A stretch of DNA of 64,000 nucleotides from Ignavibacterium sp. Its GTDB lineage: Bacteria; Bacteroidota; Ignavibacteria; Ignavibacteriales; Ignavibacteriaceae. A program made the translations under genes and the position numbers. Position 1 is the stretch's first letter; each line of letters begins with the position of its first letter. Below the pieces are notes generated by a model. It was not told where the DNA came from and did no database searches. It saw nothing but the letters and a program-made list of their open reading frames with translations. Of this stretch, positions 9,974 through 19,396 are shown piece by piece. The stretch covers positions 62,001 to 126,000 of the forward strand of contig JAGXRK010000045.1 in NCBI GenBank assembly GCA_018335755.1. The letters run 5' to 3'.

Positions 9974-11221
9974 CTACATCCCGTACTTATCAATTATCTC
10001 CTGCTTGGTCTTTCCGAGGATGTCGTACTTCTTTCCAACTTTAATAAAGGCAGTAAGAGCTTTTTCAAGATGATGCCTTTCGTGTGCAGCGGACAACTGT
10101 GTTCTAATTCTTGCCTGCCCTTTGGGAACTACCGGGAAGAAGAAACCAACAGCATAAATTCCTTCAGCATAAAGATCACGAGCAACATCCTGTGACAGCT
10201 TTGCATTAAAAAGCATAACGGGAACAATTGCAGTTTCACCTTCTTTAATTATAAAGCCGGCATCGGTTAAACCTTTTCTCCAGAAAGTTGAGTTCTCTTC
10301 AAGCTTGTCACGTCTTTCGGTTGATCTGGAAATAATATCGAGAACACGCAAAGCACCTTCAACAATTACCGGTGCTACAGTATTTGAGAAAAGATAAGGT
10401 CGAGCTTTCTGTCTGCACATTTCAACAATTTCTTTTCTGCCGGAAACGCAGCCGCCGCTTGCACCGCCAAGTGCTTTTCCCAATGTCGTTGTAATAATAT
10501 CAATCTTGCCGAGAACTCCAAAATGTTCCTGCGTTCCTCTTCCGGTTCTGCCGATATAACCGCTTGCGTGAGAATCATCAACAAAAACCATTGCATTATA
10601 TTTTTCTGCAAGCTCGGCTATTTTATCCAGCTTTGCCAGGTCGCCGTCCATTGAGAATGCACCATCAGTTATAATCATTCGCAATCGCTTATTTTGATGA
10701 AGCTGTAGTTTCTCTTCAAGATGTTTCATATCAGAATGTTTAAATGAATCATTCTGCGCTTTACACAAACGCATTCCGTCAATTATAGAAGCGTGAACAA
10801 GTCTGTCAGCAATCATCACATCCTGATCAGTCAATATTGCCTCAAAGACTCCGGCATTTGCATCCATACAGGAAGGAAAGAGAATTGTGTCTTCTGTACC
10901 GAGAAACTCAGTGAGTTTTTTCTCAAGCTCTTTGTGAATATCCTGAGTTCCGCAAATAAATCTTACTGAGGACATTCCATATCCTCTTACATCAAGTCCC
11001 TCGTGTGCAGCTTTTATGACTTCAGGATGAGATGAAAGTCCGAGATAATTATTCGCACACATATTAATTACTCTCTTCTGCTCAGAACCGATCGGGAATT
11101 CAACTTCAATCTCTGAATTCTGTGGAGCGCAGATTGCACGTTCTTCTTTGAAGATGCCCTGGTTTTTTATGTCCTCAAGCTGATCGGAATAAAGTTTTCT
11201 AACTTCTGCATTGTATGCCAT
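9974..11221 (-). CDS. Second KBL-like alpha-oxoamine synthase family enzyme
   Basis: Paralogous to 8568-9833: NMCANNYLGLSSHP, GMSSVRFICGTQDIHKELE, DDSHASGYIGRTGRG, TTTLGKALGGASGG. Confidence 0.9.
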   Translation of the reverse strand: MAYNAEVRKLYSDQLEDIKNQGIFKEERAICAPQNSEIEVEFPIGSEQKRVINMCANNYLGLSSHPEVIKAAHEGLDVRGYGMSSVRFICGTQDIHKELEKKLTEFLGTEDTILFPSCMDANAGVFEAILTDQDVMIADRLVHASIIDGMRLCKAQNDSFKHSDMKHLEEKLQLHQNKRLRMIITDGAFSMDGDLAKLDKIAELAEKYNAMVFVDDSHASGYIGRTGRGTQEHFGVLGKIDIITTTLGKALGGASGGCVSGRKEIVEMCRQKARPYLFSNTVAPVIVEGALRVLDIISRSTERRDKLEENSTFWRKGLTDAGFIIKEGETAIVPVMLFNAKLSQDVARDLYAEGIYAVGFFFPVVPKGQARIRTQLSAAHERHHLEKALTAFIKVGKKYDILGKTKQEIIDKYGM

Positions 11222-11226
11222 TTCAT

Positions 11227-11481
11227 TTACTCCTGCACATTAAATTCTTTAAGAAGATTGACTATGTTGTTAACGCTGTCGAAAGCTTCCGGTGAAGCCT
11301 TTGCATCGGGAATCTGAATCTTGTAATTGGTTTCAAGAAAAACTTTTAATGAAACCATTGAGAAGGAATCAACTATTCCGCCTGAGATGAGAGGTGTGTC
11401 GTAAGTTACTTCCCTATCGTCGTCTGATTCAAGGTATTCGTTTTTTACATATTGAAGAACTGTGTCTTTTATTGAGGCCAT
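11227..11481 (-). CDS. Acyl carrier protein
   Basis: 84 aa; GGIVDSFSMVSLKVFLE phosphopantetheine site; 5 nt from the start of the KBL-like gene. Confidence 0.85.
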   Translation of the reverse strand: MASIKDTVLQYVKNEYLESDDDREVTYDTPLISGGIVDSFSMVSLKVFLETNYKIQIPDAKASPEAFDSVNNIVNLLKEFNVQE

Positions 11482-11706
11482 TGTCTATCTCCGTTCTTTA
11501 GTTATTTCAAAAAATAATTTCAAATTAATATTTTAATCATTTGGTTAGAATGTAAAAATTTCAAATCTCAAATAACAAACTCCAAATAAATTTCAATTAC
11601 AAAATAACAAATTCAAAAAGCTAGTATGCATTTAATAAATGTTTCGATATTGAAATTTGAAAATTATTTGTTATTTATAATTTGGTTTTTGTTATTTGCC
11701 TTAAAC

Positions 11707-13425
11707 TCACATATCATTTTCTAAAGTAGAAATATCTCCAATCTCTTCTCCCCATTCTTTTGCACGAAGAACACGTCGCATAATTTTTCCGCTTCTTGTT
11801 TTGGGCAGTGAATCAACAAACTCAATTTCCTGAGGCATTGCAAGTGCTGAAAGTTTCTTCCTAACGAAATTCATAATCTCAAGCTCAAGCATTTTTGTTT
11901 TTTCATTGCCGGGCTTAAGTGCGATGAATGCTTTTACGACTTCCATATTCATTGGATCGGGTTTACCGACAACTGCAGATTCTGCGACTGCAGGATGTTC
12001 GAGCAAAGCTGATTCAATTTCAAACGGACCAACGAGATGTCCTGCAGTATTTATCACATCATCATCTCTTCCGACAAACCAGAAATAACCATCTTCATCA
12101 ATGCTTGCCCTATCGCCGCAAAGATACCAGCCGTTTTGAAATTTTTTATCATAAGTTTCCTTGTTGTTCCAGTAAGTACGAAACATTGCAGGCCAGCCGG
12201 GTTTGAGTGCAATCATTCCGACAATTCCTTTTTTCTCAATCGGCAAATGAGTTTTCAAATCAACAACTGTTGCCGTGATGCCGGGAAAAGGTTTTCCCAT
12301 CGAGCCGGGTTTAATTTTCATTCCCGGATAATTACTGAGAACTATACTACCTGTTTCAGTCTGCCAGTAAGTATCGTGAAATGGAAGTCCGAATGCTTCC
12401 TTGGACCAGATAACCGCTTCCGCATTTAACGGTTCACCAACACTTGTAAGATGACGAAGTGAAGATAAATTATGTTTATTAACAACTTCAGTTCCTTCTT
12501 TCATCAAAGCACGGATTGCGGTTGGTGCAGAATACCAAACGGTAATTTTATGTTTTTCAATAAACTTGTACCACGTCTCAGCTTTGAAGCCGGCATCGAG
12601 CACACATTGAGTTGCAGCATTTGACCAGGCACCAATAATTCCATACGAAGTGCCTGTCACCCAGCCGGGATCTGCAGTGCACCAGTATATATCTTCATCC
12701 TTTATATCGAGAACATATTTTGCAGTAATGTATTGAGAGATTAAAGAGTAATGAACGTGCTGAGCACCTTTTGGTTGTCCTGTTGTTCCGGAAGTATAAT
12801 GAAGAACTGAAGGAGTTTCAGCTTTTGATGGATAAACTTTAAACTCATTTACTCGTTCTGCTTTATCCATATGAAAAGCAATTTCCTTTTCGCGGAGCGG
12901 TTTGCTGCCGTCATCATCAACTACAATGATATGTTTTAATGAAGGAAGTTGTTCAACAATGTTTCTTACTTTCGGCAGATGCTTTTTCTGAGTGAAGATA
13001 GCAGCAGTTCCTGCATCTTCCAGTCTTGTTAACAGTGATTCGGAACCGAATGCAGAAAACAATGGCTGGGCAATACCACCCATTTTTAGAATGCCGAGAA
13101 ATCCAAAATAAAGCTCCGGAACCTTATCCATAAACAGACAAACTCTGTCACCGGGATTTATCCCTACCTTCTGAAGAAAAGCTGCAATGGTGTTTGTAAG
13201 AACTCGCATATCATCAAACGTGTATTTTTTCTCCTCACCATTAAATCCTTCCCAGATGAGTGCAAGCTTACTAGCTTTTCCCATTCGGCAGATTCTGTCA
13301 GTACAGTATTCACCTATATTAATTATACTGCCATCTTTGTATTCAAGTTCATTGCAAGCGATTTGCCATGAAAAGTTTTTATATTCTTCTTCGTATGATT
13401 TCATATTCGGTTGGTATTTAAGCAT
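11707..13425 (-). CDS. acsA: AMP-forming acyl-CoA synthetase, acetate-CoA ligase (AcsA)-like
   Basis: YTSGTTGQPKGAQHVHYSL, DTYWQTETGSIV, GWYLCGDRASIDEDGYFWFVGRDDDVINTAGHLVGPFEIE, PKTRSGKIMRRVLRA. Confidence 0.85.
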   Translation of the reverse strand: MLKYQPNMKSYEEEYKNFSWQIACNELEYKDGSIINIGEYCTDRICRMGKASKLALIWEGFNGEEKKYTFDDMRVLTNTIAAFLQKVGINPGDRVCLFMDKVPELYFGFLGILKMGGIAQPLFSAFGSESLLTRLEDAGTAAIFTQKKHLPKVRNIVEQLPSLKHIIVVDDDGSKPLREKEIAFHMDKAERVNEFKVYPSKAETPSVLHYTSGTTGQPKGAQHVHYSLISQYITAKYVLDIKDEDIYWCTADPGWVTGTSYGIIGAWSNAATQCVLDAGFKAETWYKFIEKHKITVWYSAPTAIRALMKEGTEVVNKHNLSSLRHLTSVGEPLNAEAVIWSKEAFGLPFHDTYWQTETGSIVLSNYPGMKIKPGSMGKPFPGITATVVDLKTHLPIEKKGIVGMIALKPGWPAMFRTYWNNKETYDKKFQNGWYLCGDRASIDEDGYFWFVGRDDDVINTAGHLVGPFEIESALLEHPAVAESAVVGKPDPMNMEVVKAFIALKPGNEKTKMLELEIMNFVRKKLSALAMPQEIEFVDSLPKTRSGKIMRRVLRAKEWGEEIGDISTLENDM

Positions 13426-13539
13426 TGAGGGTCTCTCCTTGTTAAATGCTTGAGAAACTATGAAAGTTAAATAATTGACTCTACTAAATTAAGTAAAAAC
13501 TAATTATTAGAATCCCGATTCAGCTATTTTATTATAAGA

Positions 13540-13947
13540 GGCTGTCTCATAACTCATTTTTTTATGGTAACCGCAAGCTTCAGAGAGTGTTGCAGAACAA
13601 TAAATTGCCCCGCCATTTATGGCGGGGTTTTAAGATTACCATTCACTATTGGCTTTAGACCCCCGACTTAAAGGGTCTGTTGCAGAAGTCACATAATTGT
13701 CATTTCGACCAACGGGAGAAATCTTTTTCGCGACATATTAAAGGCTTTCTCAGTCTCCCGAAGGGATGCCTATGGCAGAAGACTCCTTTGAAATGTCACT
13801 TTCAGAATTATGCAACAACCTCTTAAAAGTCGGGGCAATGTACAGAAAAAATTTAGTTATGCAACAGACCCTTCAGCCTGCGAAAATATAACAAATACGC
13901 AACTTGAAAATTGCGGCTACCTTGTATTTAAGACTTTTGAGACAGCA
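13540..13947. mobile_element. Composite nested inverted-repeat element (MITE-like)
   Basis: Outer GGCTGTCTCA (13540-13549) and TGAGACAGC (from 13938); inner perfect 14-bp IR AAGGGTCTGTTGCA (13671-13684)/TGCAACAGACCCTT (13860-13873); further IR CCCCGACTT.../...AAGTCGGGG; no ORF. Confidence 0.65.
13608..13631 (+). terminator. GC hairpin plus T-run inside the composite element
   Basis: CCCCGCC-ATTTAT-GGCGGGG-TTTT. Confidence 0.5.
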
Positions 13948-13965
13948 TCACATGTAAAACTTTAG

Positions 13966-14454
13966 TTAAAATGACCAGTTAACGATCGGGAAAAACGGAA
14001 ATGCCCCGCCTTGATCAATAATATTTATCAAACCGATCTGCAGACCATTCATACTTCCGGCATAGTTAACAAATCCCAATTGAAGTCCGCTTACCTTTCC
14101 TTTGTGGTAATTAACAAAACCGTACTGTAAGCCTTCAAACAGATTTTCAGTCAGATTAACAAAGCCGCCCTGAAATCCAAGAAAACCGCCGTCAACAAGA
14201 TTTACAAATCCGAATTGGGCACCAACCTGTTTACCGGTTGTCGAATTTACAAATCCCCAATCTATTCCGCTTACATTATTATTCTTTCCATAAATAATGT
14301 TCAGTCTTAAACCGGTAATAGAGGTATTCTCTGGAAATATCTGAACCGGATTAAATAGTGCAATTTGTATCGGTTTATCCTGAGCTAAGATGTTTTCGGA
14401 TGATATTCCGGATAAGATTGAAATTGCAAATAATAACACAAATACTTTTTTCAC
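13966..14454 (-). CDS. Secreted LA_2272-like surface repeat protein
   Basis: Signal peptide, then repeats ...GFVNSTTGKQVGAQFGFVNLVDGGFLGFQGGFVNLTENLFEGLQYGFVNYHKGKVSGLQLGFVNY. Confidence 0.75.
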   Translation of the reverse strand: MKKVFVLLFAISILSGISSENILAQDKPIQIALFNPVQIFPENTSITGLRLNIIYGKNNNVSGIDWGFVNSTTGKQVGAQFGFVNLVDGGFLGFQGGFVNLTENLFEGLQYGFVNYHKGKVSGLQLGFVNYAGSMNGLQIGLINIIDQGGAFPFFPIVNWSF

Positions 14455-14494
14455 TTATTACTCCTTTTATTATAATTTATTTAGAATATAGTCA

Positions 14495-15808
14495 TTAATT
14501 TTTATCTTTAATTTTGATTTCAAGCCATTCTTCTAATTTTGAATATATAATTTCTCTATCATCGCTCGAAAAACTTCGGATTCTTGTTCTATGTGAACCA
14601 TTTGGATGAACCATTTTAATCGAATTGGTTTTACCTGTGAGACAGACTCCCGCTGCTGTCCATGGATCGTTACCTCCGTAAATAAAAATAAAATTTTCTC
14701 CTTCATTCTCTACCCATTCACTCATATCTTTCATTGGCTCAGGATTGAAAACAAGATTTACATCTTCGGGAATGAAGAACGGAGTTTGTCCATCTGCATA
14801 AAGAATGTATTCTTTGAATGGTTCTGTTTCATAGGCATAATATCCGTAATCTTTATAAGCCTGGTAAAAGAAAGGGTAGTAAGTTTTAATATCCTTATCA
14901 GAGAAGTAATCAACTCCGCTGTTTTTCTTAAAATGCTCAAAAATCTCTTCATCGCTTGAATTTGAATCGGGAATTTTCTCACATCCATCGGTACTCCACT
15001 GCCAGTAAGCAAAGGAGTATTCAAGTACTGAGTACTCAAATGCTTTTTCATCTCCCACTAAATTATAAGTTAACTGATTTTCCTCTGCATTATTCAAAAA
15101 CATTTGGTAAAATTTATCGCGATTTTTTAGTATATGAACCTGGAAATCATGCACACTCTGTCTGCATTCAGGAGTGGAAACATTTTTCAAAAACTCATAA
15201 ACTCTCTTATCCTCAATTGATCGGGCTATTGGAGCGACATAAGCAACTGTTGCATCCACATCATCCGGGTAATAGCGTCTGTGAAATATAACTGTTGAAC
15301 CGCCTTTGCTTATTCCGGTGCTTACCCATTTACCGGAGTAGTATTCTTTAAACTTTGAAATAATTCTGTGATGATCCTCGGCTGATTGACGGATATCAAG
15401 ATACTCCCAGTCAAATGGTTGAGGCACAGATTCACCAAAGTATCTGTGTTCAACAAGCATCTGGTTTGATTTAAATATTCTGCTTAACTCATTTGGTCTG
15501 TTTCTAACTGAATAACCGTCCAGTTCAACAACCATTGGAAGGTTTTTATCAATATGTGATAGATAAATTTTTTGTGTGTACTTTGGACTAAGCGGATTGA
15601 AATGATCAACCGGCTGCTCAATAAATATTTCATATATTTCTGTAAATGCAGAATCGCCTTCAATTTTCTTAATGGTAAGATCAGGTTGCAAATTAAGCCA
15701 TTCAAACAAACTGATATCTGAATCAGCAGTTACTTGTGAAGTTGAACATGCAGAAAGATTAAGTACGATAAAAAGTAACAGTAAAATGTAATTACGGTGA
15801 GATTTCAC
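14495..15808 (-). CDS. Secreted S37/S28-type (PS-10-like) serine peptidase
   Basis: Lipoprotein-like leader; VDHFNPLSPKYTQKIYLSH, EHRYFGESVPQPFDWEYLDIRQSAEDHHRI, STGISKGGSTVIFHRRYYPDDVDATVAYVAPI. Confidence 0.75.
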   Translation of the reverse strand: MKSHRNYILLLLFIVLNLSACSTSQVTADSDISLFEWLNLQPDLTIKKIEGDSAFTEIYEIFIEQPVDHFNPLSPKYTQKIYLSHIDKNLPMVVELDGYSVRNRPNELSRIFKSNQMLVEHRYFGESVPQPFDWEYLDIRQSAEDHHRIISKFKEYYSGKWVSTGISKGGSTVIFHRRYYPDDVDATVAYVAPIARSIEDKRVYEFLKNVSTPECRQSVHDFQVHILKNRDKFYQMFLNNAEENQLTYNLVGDEKAFEYSVLEYSFAYWQWSTDGCEKIPDSNSSDEEIFEHFKKNSGVDYFSDKDIKTYYPFFYQAYKDYGYYAYETEPFKEYILYADGQTPFFIPEDVNLVFNPEPMKDMSEWVENEGENFIFIYGGNDPWTAAGVCLTGKTNSIKMVHPNGSHRTRIRSFSSDDREIIYSKLEEWLEIKIKDKN

Positions 15809-15896
15809 TTTTTCTCCTATAATTTTGTAAAGACTGTTTAAAAAATCCTAAAAAGATTTATCAGCAGCAAACTAATTATTGATTTACGAGGTAATT

Positions 15897-16409
15897 ATGA
15901 AAGATAAAATAGAAGTTCAGCACGGGGATATAACAAAATGTAAAGTTGATGCAATAATAAATGCTGCCAACACTTCCCTGCTTGGCGGAGGCGGTGTGGA
16001 TGGTGCAATACATCGGGCTGCCGGACCACAACTACTTGAAGAATGCAGAGAACTAAATGGCTGTCCAACCGGTGAGGCAAAAATAACTAAGGGATATAAT
16101 TTGCCTTCTAAATTTGTTATTCACACTGTTGGTCCAGTGTGGAATGGCGGAAATAAAAATGAGGATAACCTTTTGGCAAACTGTTACCGTAATTCATTAA
16201 AAATCGCAGTTGAATATGGAATAAAATCAATAGCTTTTCCCGCAATTTCAACCGGAGTTTACAGATTCCCATTAGAACGTGCAACAGGAATTGCAATTAC
16301 AGAAGTAATGAAATTTCTCAAGAACAATGAATCAATTGATAATGTGATTTTTATATATTTTGATGAGCGGACTTACGAAGCTTATGAAAAAATATTGAAT
16401 GAATTTTAG
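15897..16409 (+). CDS. Macro-domain O-acetyl-ADP-ribose deacetylase
   Basis: [50 protein letters not shown]; start set at the ATG downstream of GAGGTAATT. Confidence 0.9.
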   Translation: MKDKIEVQHGDITKCKVDAIINAANTSLLGGGGVDGAIHRAAGPQLLEECRELNGCPTGEAKITKGYNLPSKFVIHTVGPVWNGGNKNEDNLLANCYRNSLKIAVEYGIKSIAFPAISTGVYRFPLERATGIAITEVMKFLKNNESIDNVIFIYFDERTYEAYEKILNEF

Positions 16410-16732
16410 TTTAATCATTCTGTCCGCAATTATAATTGGCATTCCATAAATAATTGATAATTTTTTCAAGAGTATATAATCTTAATCTCCTGATTTAATT
16501 CAGAGACGCTGAATTTTAACAGTGTCTTATTTTAATACTGTTCCTTTCGTCAAAGACAAAAATCCTGCAAATTCTCTTGTTATTCAAAGCTTTATCTGTG
16601 GCACTATGCTTGTCAATACCAGGACGAACTGAATTAAGTTCGTATACACTAGACTATTATAATCAAGTAAAATTTATTCAATAACATCTTCTTATAACAA
16701 TCATTTTGATTTAAACCATTAAGGAAAGAGAC

Positions 16733-19240
16733 ATGCATAAGTTATTCATTCCTGTAATCTCATTACTTCTAAGCAGTTCAATAATTAATGCACAATGGTT
16801 TAATCAGAACCCCGTCCCCGATGGCAACCACTTATATTCAACTTTTTTTATTGATTCAAATACCGGATGGATAATCGGCTCTGACGGTTTTATTAAGAAG
16901 ACCACTAATGCTGGTCTAGATTGGGTTCAGCAGAATGGCGGATCAAATAATACTTTAAGATCAATTCAGTTTGTTGATCAAAATACCGGATGGATATGCG
17001 GCGATAATGGTTTAGTTATTAAAACTACGGATGGCGGAAATAACTGGTTTTCCCAATCCAGCGGAACAACTGAATTATTATCAGACTTACATTTTGTAAA
17101 TACTAATACTGGTTTTGCTGTTGGTTTTAATGAAACCATTTTAAAGACCGCTGATGGTGGTTTGAACTGGTATATTAAAAACTCCGGTACTGATTATGAT
17201 TTATACTCAGTGGATTTTGTCAGTCCGCTTATCGGCTTTGCTGCCGGCGGAAGAAACCAGAGCAAGTTTCTTAAAACCACCGATGGCGGATTAAACTGGA
17301 CTGTTGAAACTTCAATTTTAGGTGGAATGGAAAAAAGAATTAACAGTGTTGAATTTATCGATGCTAACACGGGCTGGATTGGTTCAGGCTGGGGTTCAGG
17401 CGGTGCTTCGTTAAGTATGATCAGCAAAACCACTGATGGCGGAAATAACTGGTCAACCTTCATTCCTTATCGGCCAGCGAGTTATGAAGACTCAGTATTA
17501 TACAGTCACGTAACAGAAAGTGTGATTGATAATATTGTGGGTATAAGATCCATCTGTTTCAAAGATGCAAATAATGGGTATGCTGTCAGCGGCACAGCCA
17601 GCGGCTGGCGCAGAGGTATTTTAACTACAACTGACGGTGGAGTTTCCTGGCAAAGCAAATACTTTAACGATGAACAGACCGGCTTGCTTTCAGTTTATGT
17701 TGATAATTCAGGAGTTGGACTAGCTGTAGGATATTACGGCGTAATTTATTCACTCGAGAGCAGCAACAGTTCTTGGTCTCAAATTCTTAGCGGTACACAA
17801 AGCAGCTGGACAGGCGATTGGATCCAATCAGTTTTCATGACTAACGATAGTATTGGTTGGGCCGCCGGTTCAAGAAAAGGTTCGCAAAAGTATCCCCTGA
17901 TCTTAAAAACAACTAATGGCGGAAAGATCTGGAAAACTAATTTTGAATTAAGTAATAACTGGTACAGCAGTTTTTCTGACATCTTCTTTGTTAATGAAAA
18001 TATCGGGTGGGCAAGTGGAGGAGATGTGGGGGCTTTTTCATATAAAACTACAGATGGAGGTCAAAACTGGTTCAATTCTGGTTATGGATTCGACCAAATC
18101 TATTTTATAGATCAGAATATCGGTTGGGGTGTAAATCTGTTTAGTGGTGTTTATAAAACTACATGTGGCGGTACAGAATGGTTTCAGAAAAGTAATATCA
18201 GCAGCAGCAGCATTTTCTTTTCAGATGCTCTTAATGGCTGGGCTGCCGGTGCCAATGGAAGTATTTTAAAATCAACCGACGGCGGTGAAAACTGGACAGC
18301 AAAATTAAGCGGAATTTCATCAGACTTAAACTCTGTCCACTTTTTTAACAGCAATATTGGAATGGCTGTGGGTAACTCCGGCACGGCATTATTAACTACT
18401 GATGGCGGTGAAAACTGGACTTCACAAAGTACAGGATATACAGCACACTTCAATTCTGTTCTATTTACAAATTCCTCAACCGTTTGGATTGCGGGAAGTG
18501 ACGGTGTTATACTTAACTCAACTGATATGGGGAATAGCTGGATTTCATTCAGCAGCATTACAGATGTCAACATTGTATCTGCTTCATTCACAAGTGAAGC
18601 TTCAGGCTGGTTTGCGGGGCTGAACGGAACTATATTCAAATATGAAAACGATGTCATACCAGTCGAACTGGTTTCATTTTCTGCAAGTTTAATAAGTGAT
18701 AAAGTTCACCTGAACTGGCAGACTGCAACAGAGCTTAACAATTTTGGTTTTGAAATCGAACGTAAAACTGATAACAGTGAATGGATAATAATAGGTTTTG
18801 TAAATGGACACGGCAACAGCACTTCACCTAAGTCTTATTCTTTTATTGACAATACTCTTTTTGATGGTAGTAAATTTACTTACAGACTAAAACAGACTGA
18901 CATTGATGGTAGTTTTGAATATTCAAATGAAATTGAAGTTGAGCTGGTTCCTGCCGGATATGCATTACATCAAAACTATCCTAATCCATTCAATCCAACT
19001 ACAAACATAAGGTATGAACTGCTGAACGAAAGTAATGTAACAATAAAGGTTTATGACATACTTGGCTCTGAAATTATGACCCTTGTAAATGAATCTAAAA
19101 AACCAGGTATTTACGAAGTGGAATTTAATGCGGAGAATTTATCAAGCGGAACTTACATTTACAGAATTTCCGCTGGTGATGCCGGGACGAGTGCAGAACA
19201 AAGTTTTGTCGAAACAAGGAAAATGACGCTAATAAAATAG
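16733..19240 (+). CDS. Secreted YCF48/BNR-repeat protein with T9SS type A sorting domain
   Basis: Many 'KTTDGGxNW' repeats; HQNYPNPFNPTTNIRYEL...ETRKMTLIK. Confidence 0.9.
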   Translation: MHKLFIPVISLLLSSSIINAQWFNQNPVPDGNHLYSTFFIDSNTGWIIGSDGFIKKTTNAGLDWVQQNGGSNNTLRSIQFVDQNTGWICGDNGLVIKTTDGGNNWFSQSSGTTELLSDLHFVNTNTGFAVGFNETILKTADGGLNWYIKNSGTDYDLYSVDFVSPLIGFAAGGRNQSKFLKTTDGGLNWTVETSILGGMEKRINSVEFIDANTGWIGSGWGSGGASLSMISKTTDGGNNWSTFIPYRPASYEDSVLYSHVTESVIDNIVGIRSICFKDANNGYAVSGTASGWRRGILTTTDGGVSWQSKYFNDEQTGLLSVYVDNSGVGLAVGYYGVIYSLESSNSSWSQILSGTQSSWTGDWIQSVFMTNDSIGWAAGSRKGSQKYPLILKTTNGGKIWKTNFELSNNWYSSFSDIFFVNENIGWASGGDVGAFSYKTTDGGQNWFNSGYGFDQIYFIDQNIGWGVNLFSGVYKTTCGGTEWFQKSNISSSSIFFSDALNGWAAGANGSILKSTDGGENWTAKLSGISSDLNSVHFFNSNIGMAVGNSGTALLTTDGGENWTSQSTGYTAHFNSVLFTNSSTVWIAGSDGVILNSTDMGNSWISFSSITDVNIVSASFTSEASGWFAGLNGTIFKYENDVIPVELVSFSASLISDKVHLNWQTATELNNFGFEIERKTDNSEWIIIGFVNGHGNSTSPKSYSFIDNTLFDGSKFTYRLKQTDIDGSFEYSNEIEVELVPAGYALHQNYPNPFNPTTNIRYELLNESNVTIKVYDILGSEIMTLVNESKKPGIYEVEFNAENLSSGTYIYRISAGDAGTSAEQSFVETRKMTLIK

Positions 19241-19396
19241 TATCAAATGATAGTGAAAATTTTTCCGTTTATGTAAGAATTAATTATATATGATACTTTA
19301 GACAGTTTAATTTACTGTTAATTATAGTATTTTACTGGTGTGATTATTGCTTAATTTATTTTTATAAATTATAATTTATTTAATTGAGGTACGAAA

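Noticed and set aside
10375-10611. 78-aa ORF inside the second KBL-like gene
   Set aside because: Alternate frame of a strongly supported coding sequence.
18184-18657. 157-aa ORF antisense to the second YCF48 protein
   Set aside because: Repetitive 'QFSPPSVV' motifs are the complement of the KTTDGG repeats.
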